Assembly (NCBI RefSeq): GCF_022539315.1
Contig: NC_066323.1
Coordinates: 8,297,219 to 8,361,218 of the forward strand
From: Serinus canaria
Taxonomy: Eukaryota; Chordata; Aves; Passeriformes; Fringillidae
DNA: 64,000 nt
Direction: 5' to 3'
Under the pieces are notes generated by a model that saw only the letters and a list, made by a program, of their open reading frames with translations, did not search any database and had not been told where the DNA came from. Position numbers and translations under genes: made by a program. Shown here piece after piece: positions 43,181-64,000 of this stretch; the first letter of the stretch is position 1; every line of letters starts with the position of its first letter.

Positions 43181-43399
43181 AGGATTCCCCATGCCCTGGG
43201 GCTGGCATGTGAGTAAGGATGCTCTGCACGCTGGGGAACCGCATGCCCGGGGAGAGGGGGAGCAATGAATGGGGTGGGGGGGGGTCCCCAGGACATCCCG
43301 AGTGCGGGGGTACCCCCTGCCTGGCGGGGCAGCCGCGTGCCCTGGGTGCCGCACCACGGGACAGGACAGGACAGGACATCCCGTGCCAGGCGGGGGCGG

Positions 43400-43660
43400 C
43401 GGGGCCGGGGCCCGGGGATATGTGGGGGGGTCGGAGCGCGGCGGGGGGCGCATCCCCCCCGGCCGGCCGCTGCCTGCGCCTCATTAGCGGGGCCTTTGTT
43501 TGCACAGGGCTCGCAGCTCCCGCTTGCCCATGCCGCCGCCTATAAAGCGGAGCCGGAGCCGGCAGCGGGGCAGAGGCGGCGGCAGCGCCCGGCAGCGCCC
43601 GGCCCCCCCTCCCCCCCGCCGCCTCCGGTCCCGGTCCGCCCGCCCCGGCCGGCCGGCACC
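43400..43660 (+). promoter_or_regulatory. CHRD: CHRD promoter with TATA box in CpG-dense DNA
   Basis: TATAAAG at 43541-43547 lies 114 bases before the start codon, in a CpG-dense block that continues into intron 1 (to about 44060). A TSS near 43570 would give a 5' UTR of roughly 90 bases. TATA plus CpG island fits a tightly regulated developmental gene. The start codon context is GGCACCATGC. Confidence 0.6.
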
Positions 43661-44870
43661 ATGCGCGCCGCTGCGCTGTTGCTGCTCGCCCTGCTGCCGC
43701 TCCGGCCCCTGCCCGGCCGCGCCGCCCGCCCCAAGCTCGCCCTGCCCATCCGGCCCGACACGGACCCGCTGCCCCCCGGCGGGGCGGCAGGTAGGAGCCC
43801 CCTGCCCTCCACCCTTCCTTCCCCCGCTCCGCGCACCCCCGGTCCTGTACAAGCCGCTGCCGCACCCCCCGTCACGCATCCCGCGTCGGGCACCCCCTCC
43901 CTGCCACCCGCACCCTCGTCCGTGCATGGCGTGCCTGCACCCCCCTTCTCTGGCACCCCGCGTTCCGCCCCGGGCCCCCCGGCTGGCCGGGACCGGCACT
44001 GGGACCGGCACCGGGAGCGCAGCAGGCGGCAGGGCGGTGCCGGCCGGTCGGGGGCTGCGGCAGGGGGGTGCCCGCGGCCCGGAGGTGACTGGGGACGGCG
44101 GTGGGTGGTGGTGGGGTCTCCGCAGGCTGCGCCTTCGGGGGGCACTTCTATGCTCTGGAGGAGACGTGGCACCCGGACTTGGGGGAGCCCTTCGGGGTGA
44201 TGCGCTGCGTTATCTGTCACTGCGAGCCGGTGAGTGCACCCACGCACCCCTTTCCCTGGGAGACTCCCCAGGACCCCGGCTTGCTGGGGAGGGGGTGGCA
44301 TTGAACAGAGGTTGGACCCCTCTGTTCAACACTCCTCTCATTCCTATGGAAGAGGGAAGCGGGATTCCTTCAGCCAGCCGGACACCTGGATGTCCTCCCC
44401 CGCGGCAGAGGGGAGGAGAAGGGGGGTTTAAAGGATCAGGCTTCATTCTTCCTCCCTCTCCTCGGGGATGGCCTCCGGCCCCCTTCCTCCCTCCCTCCGA
44501 GCAGCTCCCCAAGGCCGGGGCTGGCGGGGCCATGCACAGCTGGTCAGGAGGCTGGGGGCTGTGGGGAGGGGGCCCTGGTTTGGCTGCCTTACAGGCATCT
44601 GGGGACTCTGCAAGGTGTCCAGGCTCCAGATGGAACAAGATGGGGGAAGCCATGCTGTGCTGGGAGGGCATGGCTTGGCACACCTAGAAATGACCTGGCA
44701 CACCTTGGCACGGCTCTCCTGGAGTCCTCTTGGCCCCCTACAGCAGAAGAACCACCGGGGAAAGCCCGTGGGGAAAGTGAACTGCAAGAACATGAAGCAG
44801 GACTGCCCCGTGCCTGCCTGTCCCCGAGCCACACTGCTGCCGGGACACTGCTGCCACACCTGCCCCAAAG
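43661..44870 (+). other. CHRD: CHRD signal peptide and first VWC domain (exons 1-3)
   Basis: Exon 1 encodes a Leu-rich signal peptide ([19 protein letters not shown]) and a short pro-like stretch. Exons 2-3 (residues about 44-120) encode VWC1 with [17 protein letters not shown], then CVICHC and a CCHTC ending. VWC1 is one of the two main BMP-binding modules. Confidence 0.97.
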
Positions 44871-47800
44871 GTGAGGACAGTGGGTGCTTCTCTGCAGGGA
44901 GCCCCCACCAGTCCTCCCAGGATCCCCTGCTGGCCTGGGAAAGGGGGCATTGCACACTCCCCTGAAAAGGGCTGGTCAATTTGTTATGAAAGTCACCCGT
45001 GCCCATGATACAATGGGCAGGGGAAAGCCCTGATGGGAACAGCCTGAAAGGAGTGCAGGGAAGGCACACAGGGCTAACTGCCCTGCCTGTCCATGTGCCT
45101 GTGCACAGCATGGCCCAGCTAAGAGCCTCACAGGGCACATCTTGGTCTGTCTCAAAAGGGGTGATTTATTATTGTCCCCCACCCCAAGCTCTTGGGCACA
45201 AGCAGCCTGGTGTGATGGTCTCCTCCTGTGTCCACCCCATACCAACCTTACCAGGCCCACCAGAGAAGAGCCCTGCACTCCGATTTGACACCTTGGAGTA
45301 CTTCCAGGACAAGGAGGATGACTTGGACAAGCCCTACAGTGACCGCTCCTACCTCAGCTCTGAGGGCCTGGCTCGTGATGATTCCCGCACAGGTGAGCCA
45401 CCCACCCAGACAGCAGCAGTGCGGGGCACCCCCCATGCTCCCCCTCAGCAGCAGCATCTCCTCCCCAGAGTTTGTGGCCCTGCTGACGAGTGGCCCAGAA
45501 CCGTGGCACCCCACATCCAGCGCCGTGGCCAAGGCTCGCTTTACCCTGCTGCGCTCCTCCCTGCTCTTCTCCATCAGCTACGAACGGTGAGTCCTGCCCC
45601 TGTCCCCTGCCCAGCCCGGCACAGCAGGCAGCCCTCTGGAAAAGGGGGAATGCAACCATGCTTCTGCCTCTGATATCCCCCCCATGGTGCCACAGCCTTG
45701 CACTGACAGAGTGAGAGATTTGGAGAAGGGGGGGCAGCCTGCTGTGCTCCAGCCTAGGTCAGCAGCCAGAATTTCGGCACACCCACAGTGTCGGCCCAGC
45801 CTCACCCATTTGCCTCCAGATCTGGACTGGAAACAAACAGGAATGGTTCCAGGGCTCCCGTGGGTGCAGCTGGCAGAACTGCTGTGCCACCCTGCAGGCT
45901 CTGCCGGGGGGCAGTGCCTTGGCACTGCTGCCAGGGTTCCCCATCCTTGCCATGCCCTCCCCGGATGCCCGCCAGCAGCACAGCCTCTCCTCTCCCTCCC
46001 TCCTTCCCGCTCCAGTTTCTTCTGCTCTTCCTCGCTTCCAGGCCCCTTTGCATAGTAAAGTGGTGACTAATTTCCAGCTCTGACAGGGGGAGCCAAGCAG
46101 AGCCGAAAATGCTCCTTATTTACAGCCTGAACGCTCAGCTCCCAGCGGGTCCTGCCATGGTGTCTTTCCCGGCAGAGACCCTCATTCTGCTTTGTGCCTG
46201 TTAGACACTGCTCCAGGATAGGGGTGCCCAGAGAATCCGTGCCAAGCTGGCATTTGGCAGGACAGCAATGCTGGGCTAGTCCTGGAATGGGCGGGCAGAG
46301 TCTAGCACCCGGCACCCCAGGAGAAGGTCTTCCTTCTCCTGCCCACCCCAAATCCCCAGTGACCCCCACATGCCCTCCCTGACACACCCCTGTTCCAGTG
46401 CTGAGTGAGGGGGAGGGGAAGGGCAGGTACTTGGCCCTTGCTCACCCCCCGGATGCTTGCAGGCTGGGGCGGCCGAGCCGGGTGCGTTTCAGTGACCCCG
46501 AGGGTAACGTGCTGTTTGAACACCCCGTGCAGAAGAGTGCTGCCCCCGAGGATGGCATGGTGAGAGGGGCTGGGAGGGCAGGGGGCACGGTGCCCCCCTT
46601 CCAACCCCTGCTGGGCTTGTGGTGCCCCCCAGCCACCGCCCAGCCCTTCCATCCATCACCCACAGCTCTGTGGAATGTGGAGGACAGTGTCCAAAGCCAA
46701 CGTCCAGTTGCTGCGGCGGGAACAGCTCCGTGTGTCCCTCATCACCCGGGCACAGCCCTCCGGAGAGGTCCATGGGCACATCCTCAAGCACCGGGCACTC
46801 TTTGCAGGTGAGTCCAGCTCCTGCATGCACACCCAGTGGTGCCACCAGAATGTCCCTCACGCCCCTGTCCCTGGACAGAGACATTCGGTGCCATCCTGAC
46901 CTCATCGAACCCCTCGCACTTGGGTGCTGGGGGAATGGCCATGCTGACACTGAGTGACACAGAGAACAAACTGCACTTCATCCTTATGGCACGGGGACTG
47001 CTGGAGCCTGGAGCAAGAGGTGAGGGCAGGCAAGGAAAGGGAGGGACACACTGCCCAGAGCAGGCTGCATAGACCTGAAGTCTAGACCTGAGTGCATGGC
47101 ATGTCTGTGGCTCAGGATGCATGGGTCAGTATCTGTAGGGTCAGGATGGGTGGCTGGGCTGGGTGTGGGGCTCAGGATGGACATAGGGGCTGGGGGGGGG
47201 GGGGGAGGGGGAGGTGTGCATACAGTGTGTTGTGTGATTTGGGGTGCACCTGGTGGGGAGGGGAAGGTGTGCACCTATGCAGTGGGGCTGGGGATGTTGC
47301 AGAGCACATGGGGTGTGAGGGTCACTGTGCAAGAAGGATAGGTTTGCAAGGATTTAGGGCATGCTGGAGGGAATGATGAGGGCCCAGGCACACGGGGAAC
47401 TGGCAAGAAAGTTCCAGGGGTTTGGAGGTGGTAGGCACAGAGGTGTAGGTTTGAAGTGGTTGCAGACCCCTGGTCCTGTGGGTCCACTCCCCTCTGCCAT
47501 GTCCAGAATCCCCTCGGGTCCCGCTGAGGGTCCGCATCGTGCACCAGGGCCAGATGCTACGCGAGGTCCATGCCAACATCACTGTGGAGGTAAAGTGTTT
47601 TCTTCCCCCACAGGCCCTGGCAGCCATGGTGCCCAGAGCACCAGGGCTGATCCATGACACTCTACCCCCTCTGCCAGGACCCTGACTTTGCGGAGGTGCT
47701 GAGTGATCTGTCTGCCCAGGAGCTGCAGTGGCTGGTGCAGGGGCAGCTCCGCATTGTGGCTGAGACGGAGGGCCGGCACGCACGGCAGCTGGCTGGCACC

Positions 47801-50800
47801 ATCACCACCCGCCGCAGCTGTGACAGTGAGCACAGGGCAGGCACGCTGGGGTGCAGGGGGATTGCTGTGCTCATCCCCCTGCCAATCTCACCCACCCTTG
47901 TGCCTCTCTCCCTGGGCTCAAGCCATCCAAAGTGTGCTATGTGGAGCGGATGCTTTGCTGCCAACCAAGACCGGGGCTGTTGGCTCAGCCAAACTGGCAC
48001 TCCATGAGAATGGCACCCTGGAGTACCAGGTGAGTGGTGGGCACCCATTTCCGTCTTAAAGGTCCCAGGTCTATCTGCCACCCTGACACTGCCCTTTGGC
48101 ACCACACCCACAGGTGCAGGTGGTGGGCACTGCCAGCGAGGTGGTGGGCATCACACTGGAGACCAAACCCCGACGGAAAAGCAAGAGGAACATCCTGTTT
48201 GACATGACACCCAGCTACAAGGATGGGCTGGTGAGAACTAGTTGATGCTGGGAGGGATGATGTGGGGACTTTGGGTGAGTCCCTGTCCCAACCTGCATGG
48301 TCTCCCACTGGTGGCAGGCCTGGGGTGCCTGGCAGAGCCCCAGCGCCCGCGATGCCCATATGCTTCTACAAAATGAGCTCTTCCTCAACGTGGCCACCAA
48401 AGACTGGGCAGAGGGTGAGCTGCGGGGCCAAATCATCTCCCTGCCCTACAGTGGACTTCTCGCCCGCTACACAGGTACAGAGACATGTGGGGTGGTAATA
48501 GGAGGTTGTGGGGCAGCCCTCCCACACACCACCACACCCTGCCATGGTCCCTGTCTGTGCACAGAGATGCCCGTGGCACTGGCAGGGCAGCTGGTGTCCC
48601 CCCCCGTGCACAGCGGCGCTGGGGGGCATGCCTGGCTCTCACTGGATGAGCACTGCCACCTGCACTACGAGATCTCAGTGGCGGGGCTGGGGCGGCCGAG
48701 CGATGGCACTGTCAGCGCCCACATCCATGGCGTGGCTGAGCTGGGGGAGATGGGCACCCGCCCCCACCAGCACAAGCGCCTGCTCAAGGGCTTCTACAGC
48801 ACTGAGGTGAGGTGGCACCAGGTCAGGGCACCACACGGCAGGGGCTGGGCTAGACCTTATCCCAGCCCTGGTGCCCCTCTTGCCATGACAGGCTCAGGGC
48901 GTGGTGAAGGACCTGGATGCCGACCTGCTGCAGCATCTGGCCCAGGGCACTGCTTTCCTGCAAGTCAGCACCAAAGCACACCCCAACGGGGAGATGAGGG
49001 GACGGGTAGGTCCTCATTGGGGCAGGGCACCCTACCCACCCCCACTGCTCCCTGTGGCAGCATGGCACTGTCTGGAGCAGGGTGGAAGGGCACAGGATTG
49101 CTCTGTTACCAGGTCCCAGCAGTACAGCCTGATGTGTTTTGTGGTCGTGGGTGGTTCCTTCACCAGCCTGACCATGGAAGGCAGCCAGGCATCGGTGTGG
49201 GAAGTGACCTCCTGCTCATTTCCCCTCCAGGTGCACATTCCCAACCAGTGCCATGCAGGAGGGACCCGCCTGACCCCAGGGGAGTCCCTGGGGCAGGCTG
49301 AGCTCTCTGAGAGCACCAAGACCAGGGACCTGGAGCAGCTGAAGAAAGACCCCAACTCCTGCTTCTTTGAAGGTCAGCACCGGGCACATGGCACCCGCTG
49401 GGCACCTGACTATGACAAGAAGTGCTCAATCTGCAGCTGCCAGGTATGAGCTGGGAGTTGTGCTGAAGGGGCAGCACCCATCAGTACTGCTCCTCTCTAA
49501 TGAGCCCCACCTCTGCTGTCCCCAGAAGCGCACAGTGATCTGTGACCCCATCTTGTGCCAGCCCCTCAACTGCACCCATCAGGTGCACCCTGAAGAGCTG
49601 TGCTGCCCTATCTGTGAAGGTACCTGGGGGATGGGCTGGGGGGGTCCTTGTGAAAACAAGGTGGGGGTCCCTTTTGGAGACTTTGCCATGCGCACCCCGT
49701 CATGGCCTTCCTCTCCCTTGTAGAGAAGAAGACAGAGCAGGAAGAGCTGAAGCTGGAGCGGGCACGGGACAGTAGTGAGGGTGAGTCCTTGTGGGAATGG
49801 GCTGAGGGGACAGCTCTGCAAAGGCTGAGTCACAAGGGCTGTGACTTCCTCTTCTTCTTCCTCTTCCAGGCTGCTACTTTGATGGCGACAAGACATGGCG
49901 AGGCTCTGGCACTCGCTGGCACCCCGTAGTGCCCCCGTTTGGCCTCATCAAATGTGCCATTTGTACCTGCAAGGTGAGTGTGGGTTCCAGACTTGCCCCC
50001 AACCTGGTCTGGCACCTATGGGGGCTCTCAGTTCCCAGGCACTGTAGCTGAGGCTCAAACCAGGGCATGGGGAGTTGACTCCCGTGTGCTTCCTGTGAGC
50101 CCTGTGCCCTCCCTGCAGGGCACCACAGGTGAGGTGCACTGCGAGAAGGTGCAGTGCCCACGGCTCACCTGTGCCAACCCCGTGCGTGCCAGCCCCTCTG
50201 ACTGCTGCAAGCAGTGCCCAGGTACCTGCACCCCTCTCCTGCCTTCCATTCACCCTGCATAGCTCCCGTGTGCCCCTATTGGCAATGCCACCGGTGGGCA
50301 TCCTCCCAGTGCCCTCTCCTACAGCCCCAGAGAAGAGTGTCCCGGAGCTGGCTGACTCCATGCAGGCAGACGCACCGCGGGCGTGCCGCTTCGGGCGCCG
50401 CTGGTACCTCAACAATGAGAGCTGGCACCCCTCTGTGCCCCCCTTCGGAGAAATGAAGTGTATCCTGTGCTGGTGTGTGGTGAGTGTGCCAGCCTAGGGC
50501 AGCACCAGTGGAAGGGAAGGCGCCACTGTGCTAGTACCCAGGGCTTTGGGAATGGTGGGAGAGCAGCTCAGACACCCAGTGCACCCTGAGGAGCTGCTGT
50601 TCCCCCACCCTGGTGCTCAGCCCCTCTTTCTGCTCCCCAGTCAGGGGAGACGCACTGCCAGCGCCAGGAGTGCCCCCCATCGGCCTGCGCTAGCCCTGCC
50701 ACGAGGGACAACCCCTGCTGTGCCAAGTGCCGTGGTGAGTGCAGTGCTCACACACAGGCACCACTGCCCAAACACACGGTGGCAGTCCCTGTACCTCCCA

Positions 50801-50966
50801 GTCTCCTTGGTGCTGAGCCAGGGCTGGCACAACCACCCCAAGTGCCTTCCTGGCACCCCCTGTGCCCATCTCTCAGCCACACTTCCCCCCCCCCGCAGCC
50901 CTTGATGCCCCTTCAGATGCACGGAAGAAGGTCCACGATGCCAAGGTGGAGTTGCGGAGCCACTGA
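43661..50966 (+). CDS. CHRD: Chordin, complete (23 coding exons, 950 aa)
   Basis: Secreted BMP antagonist of the Spemann organiser/Hensen's node; it binds BMP2/4/7 through VWC domains, with twisted gastrulation and tolloid proteases as partners. Exons: 43661-43790, 44126-44229, 44744-44870, 45255-45392, 45469-45586, 46463-46559, 46666-46807, 46879-47019, 47507-47589, 47678-47825, 47923-48029, 48114-48230, 48318-48474, 48565-48806, 48892-49005, 49231-49443, 49526-49619, 49724-49780, 49870-49973, 50119-50221, 50325-50479, 50641-50734 and 50899-50966 (TGA). Total 2853 bases, all junctions GT-AG and in phase. Order: signal peptide, VWC1, four CHRD repeats, VWC2, VWC3, VWC4, as in human chordin (955 residues). 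Both tolloid cleavage contexts are visible. Confidence 0.98.
45255..45392 (+). other. CHRD: CHRD exon 4: acidic linker with amino-terminal tolloid cleavage site
   Basis: Encodes an acidic linker ([20 protein letters not shown], residues about 135-155). The PYSD context matches the known BMP1/tolloid site in other chordins, where cleavage is immediately before the Asp (codon 45341-45343). Cleavage would release VWC1 and free BMP. Confidence 0.85.
45469..49005 (+). other. CHRD: CHRD repeats 1-4 (exons 5-15)
   Basis: Four related modules, falling close to groups of exons: repeat 1 in exons 5-7 (45469-46807), repeat 2 in exons 8-10 (46879-47825), repeat 3 in exons 11-13 (47923-48474) and repeat 4 in exons 14-15 (48565-49005). 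Recurrent motifs include Fx[17 protein letters not shown] starts and [14 protein letters not shown] ends. Exons 5, 8, 11 and 14 all begin in phase 1, consistent with origin by module duplication. Confidence 0.9.
47186..47214 (+). repeat. G-run in CHRD intron 8
   Basis: An uninterrupted run of 14 G within a longer G-rich stretch (GGGG-CT-G14-A-GGGGG-A-GG). It has strong G-quadruplex potential on the coding strand of the intron. Homopolymer length may be unreliable. Confidence 0.75.
49231..50734 (+). other. CHRD: CHRD VWC domains 2, 3 and 4 (exons 16-22)
   Basis: VWC2: exons 16-17 (49231-49443, 49526-49619; [20 protein letters not shown]). A 19-codon charged linker exon follows (49724-49780). 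VWC3: exons 19-20 (49870-50221; [19 protein letters not shown]). VWC4: exons 21-22 (50325-50734; [20 protein letters not shown]). Each ends in the CCxxC pattern. MQAD (Asp codon 50369-50371) before VWC4 is the second tolloid cleavage context. Confidence 0.96.
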
Positions 50967-51354
50967 GCAGTGACTGCTGCCCAGAGCGGGGCAAGCACGC
51001 GGCGACGCTGGGTGCACTGGGGGGTCCCACTACTCACTGCCCCTGCCCATGCAGGGTGAGGGGCACAGAGGAGCACAGTGGGGTGCACATGGCCTGGCCC
51101 CAGCCTGGTCACCCCATCTCAGCACGACTGCAATGCCAGGACTGCCCTACCCTTGTGTAGTGGGCAGTGCCCAGGCTTGTGGAGGTTGGGGGCACCCGCT
51201 GCCCTACCACTCCAAGCCCCCCGGCCAGCGGGCATCGTGCCCGTGTTGTACATAGTGTAAAGTCCTTCTGGCCCCTGTTTACTGCACCCACCCTGTCTCG
51301 GACGGGTTTCTCACATAATTTATGGTGCCAGTGGATGGAGGTCAAGATGTATTT

Positions 51355-51360
51355 ATTAAA
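51355..51360 (+). terminator. CHRD: Candidate poly(A) signal of CHRD
   Basis: ATTAAA within GTATTTATTAAAACC, 389 bases after the stop codon. It is preceded by T/A-rich sequence and followed within 35 bases by TGTCTCTTCC. Confidence 0.6.
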
Positions 51361-51399
51361 ACCAGAGCTATTGCCCACCTGGTTCCTGTCTCTTCCTGG

Positions 51400-53394
51400 C
51401 AGCAGCAGGCACAGGGCTGTGCCTTTGCATCCCATGGGGAACTTGCAGGCCTTGGCATTGCTGGGGTTGGGGATGTATATTTGGGGATATGGGGTGTGAA
51501 AGCCAATACCAGGATGAGGACACCCCTATGGGCTGTGGGGTGGCACTGGAGAAGACCAGAGCAGTGTACAGTGCCCACAGCTGAAGCCACGATGCCAACT
51601 TTTGCCCATGGTGGAGGCTGCCAACACAGTGCTTGGTGATGGTGCCTGCTAGCACAGGGACGGCAGGACTCTGTTTCTCACACCTCCAGAGTGGCAAAAA
51701 GAGCCCAGCCAGGGCCCCCAATCCAACTGCCACCCATGGAGGCCCTTGTCCTGCAGCACCCATAACCAGCCACATGCCCAGGCTGGGCACAGACACCCAT
51801 GGCTGTGCAGGGCAGACCCCTGTGTGTGCTCTGGGGCAGCACAACCCTGGTGACCCCAGTACAGCTGCAATGGGCTAAGGCCTTGTGGGGCCCATGGGAG
51901 ATCCAGCTGCCACCTGCTCTTTAATCCCCAACGTAGAGAATTGAGGGATCTCTGGGGCCATTTGTGCTGGTACACGCTGGGATGACTGGGACAGTCAGAG
52001 CTATACTGGAACAGTGCCAGAGCTGTAGGGAAAGTAACACTGGGCTTCACTGCGGTAGCAGTAACGGATGGTGGCACAAGCACCACACTGTAGTGGGACA
52101 GTGCTGGCCTATACTGGGGCTGCACCCAGGGTGACACCAGGCTAGACTGGAGTAGTGGTAAAGCAATAGAAGGAAGGTGCTGGGGCACACTGGGCTGGGA
52201 CAGAGCCCTGCATGCTAAGCTGGGTGTCCTGCCCTGCATGCACCCACAGCCACACAGGAACCTGTGCCAGCAGGGTGGCATCACCTGTGGTGGCCTTGCA
52301 GTATGCTGGTGGCCTATGGCCAGGCGCACTGGTGGCAGTGGGCAGAGATGTGTGCTGGCACAGGGCTTCCCCTCCGGACGAACATCCCTGCTGCCACGGG
52401 GCAGTGCCAGGAGCTGACGAGCAAGAGGGAGCTCCGTGCCTGGGGATACAATGAGCAGGCAACCCATTTTGTCACCTCTCTGCCTCAAACTGGTTCATGT
52501 CGGGCAATGAACCCTCCCAGACTGGCACAGGAGATATCCCAGCCCCCAGCCCAGCCATCGTCACCCACCCTTGAGGGTGCCGACGTCAAACCAGAGGGTG
52601 GCACCTGGGCAGTGAGAACCAGCCCGTTCCCAATCCTGCAGCATCAGCCCAGCAGTGCCACAGCTCTGGCTTTCCCTGCGCACAGTTCCTGCCACGAAAG
52701 TGCCATCCTGTGTCCTGGGAAGAGGGTGAGCGTGGCCCTGCCAGCTGCCTTGGTGCCCTGTCCCTGAGCCCGTGGCGGCGGTGAGGCAGAGGTCCCAACA
52801 GCCAGCCTGCCATGCCGGAGCGCCTTCCCCAGGGATTGCCGGTGCCAAGCTCTACCCGTGTGCCTCTCTGGAGAGGACTGAGCCTCTGCTGCCCAGCGAC
52901 TTCAGCAAGGAAGAGTGGAGCCCACCTCTCTCACTGGGGGCTGACAGTCCCGGGACGCTGAGCAGCATCACGGTAAGGATGAGCGCCCTGACAGCTTTGC
53001 GTGGTGAAGTCCCCACAGTGCCAAGGTGCCCTGCCCTCCTTGGGCATTGACAACTGCCCCCGTGCCCTTCATGGCAAGACAGACCTCAGGCACTCTGCCC
53101 CCACCAATCTGTCCCCCAGCCGGGCACGGCCATGAGCCTGGGGGTGACCATCTGGAGGGCCCCAGCAGGGTCATCCGAAATCCAACCAGGGGGAACCCAC
53201 AGGGAAGCAGCCCCAGCCCCACGCCAGCCCTTGTACCTGTGGGGAAAGGGAGCACGGTGTCCCGGGGGAAGCTGGCCCGTGGTCACGCCAGCTTTCACCC
53301 TCACCTGCACCCGCTGGTTGCCCAGGGGTGCCATCCTAGCAGAGGCCATGGTGGATGGGGTCCCGCCACAGGACAGAGCTTTCGGCCGGACTTC
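51400..53394. other. Interval between CHRD and CLCN2
   Basis: About 2 kb with no recognisable exon on either strand. The open frames (for example 279 codons on the minus strand, 51649-52488) give no domain-like sequence. CLCN2 follows CHRD in the same direction. Confidence 0.6.
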
Positions 53395-53617
53395 TCTTGG
53401 CCCAGCCGGGCAGCGGGTGCCCAGCGCCGCCGGTCCCGGTAACGGGCGCCGCCGGTGCCGGGCGCTGCCGGCAGAGGCGGAGCGCGGCCGATCCCTCCCC
53501 CGGGCAGTGCCCCGGGCCCGCCCCGCGCGGTCCGGGAGGAGCCGCGGCCGCCGCGGGCACCGGCAGCGGCACCGGCACCGGGACGGCGCGGAGCGGAGCG
53601 GCGGCAGCGGCGGCACC
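53395..53617 (+). promoter_or_regulatory. CLCN2: CpG-dense promoter and 5' UTR of CLCN2
   Basis: CpG density rises sharply from about 53395 to the start codon and into exon 1. No TATA box is visible. The start codon sits in GGCACCATGG, a strong Kozak context. Confidence 0.6.
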
Positions 53618-63978
<10,361 letters not shown>

Positions 63979-64000
63979 GTAAGCTGCAGCCAATCGCAGC

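Larger units (their letters stand above)
36126..43430. other. Interval between THPO and CHRD 5' ends
   Basis: About 7.3 kb with no recognisable exon. The long plus-strand frame at 35464-36549 lies antisense to THPO and is a low-complexity translation. THPO 5' untranslated sequence and promoter must lie in the first few hundred bases, which are CpG-rich to about 36450. One AT-rich island (38765-38820) and one CR1-like remnant near the CHRD end stand out; otherwise nothing was seen. Confidence 0.65.

Overview
The window is vertebrate nuclear DNA, almost certainly from a bird. It carries five recognisable protein-coding genes with GT-AG introns, fragments resembling the 3' end of avian CR1 LINEs, GC-rich sequence with CpG-dense promoters, and small introns. 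No prokaryotic, viral or CRISPR feature was seen. The bird assignment rests on the CR1-like pieces, the compact layout and the short thrombopoietin. The species cannot be named.

Layout: (1) 1-9075, the 3' part of EPHB3 (+), from the Cys-rich/EGF-like exon through the fibronectin, transmembrane, kinase and SAM exons to the PDZ-ligand stop; the upstream ligand-binding exons lie outside the window. (2) About 10.2-31.2 kb, a 21-kb interval without a recognisable gene, holding AT-rich islands dense in homeodomain, GATA, NKX and SOX-like cores. These are candidate regulatory elements. (3) 31501-33478, complete POLR2H (+; 5 exons, 150 aa), with a CR1-like piece in intron 4. (4) 34374-36125, complete THPO (-; 5 coding exons, 191 aa), tail-to-tail with POLR2H. 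(5) About 36.1-43.4 kb, a second gene-free interval, then a TATA-containing CpG-rich promoter. (6) 43661-50966, complete CHRD (+; 23 coding exons, 950 aa). (7) 53618-63978, the first 20 coding exons of CLCN2 (+; 738 codons), continuing past the window.

The five genes do not form a pathway: a guidance receptor kinase, an RNA polymerase subunit, a platelet cytokine, a BMP antagonist and a chloride channel. They are neighbours by conserved synteny, since the same genes sit together on human 3q27. Their order and orientation differ from human: from memory, human CLCN2 is head-to-head with POLR2H and EPHB3 lies beyond CHRD. All exon chains were joined by hand. Reading phase was checked at every junction, and the summed CDS lengths are in frame.

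I did not find a new gene system. The most notable points are the changed gene order, the THPO without its carboxy-terminal domain, a GC-AG intron in the EPHB3 kinase domain, conserved tolloid cleavage sites in chordin, and several candidate enhancers.
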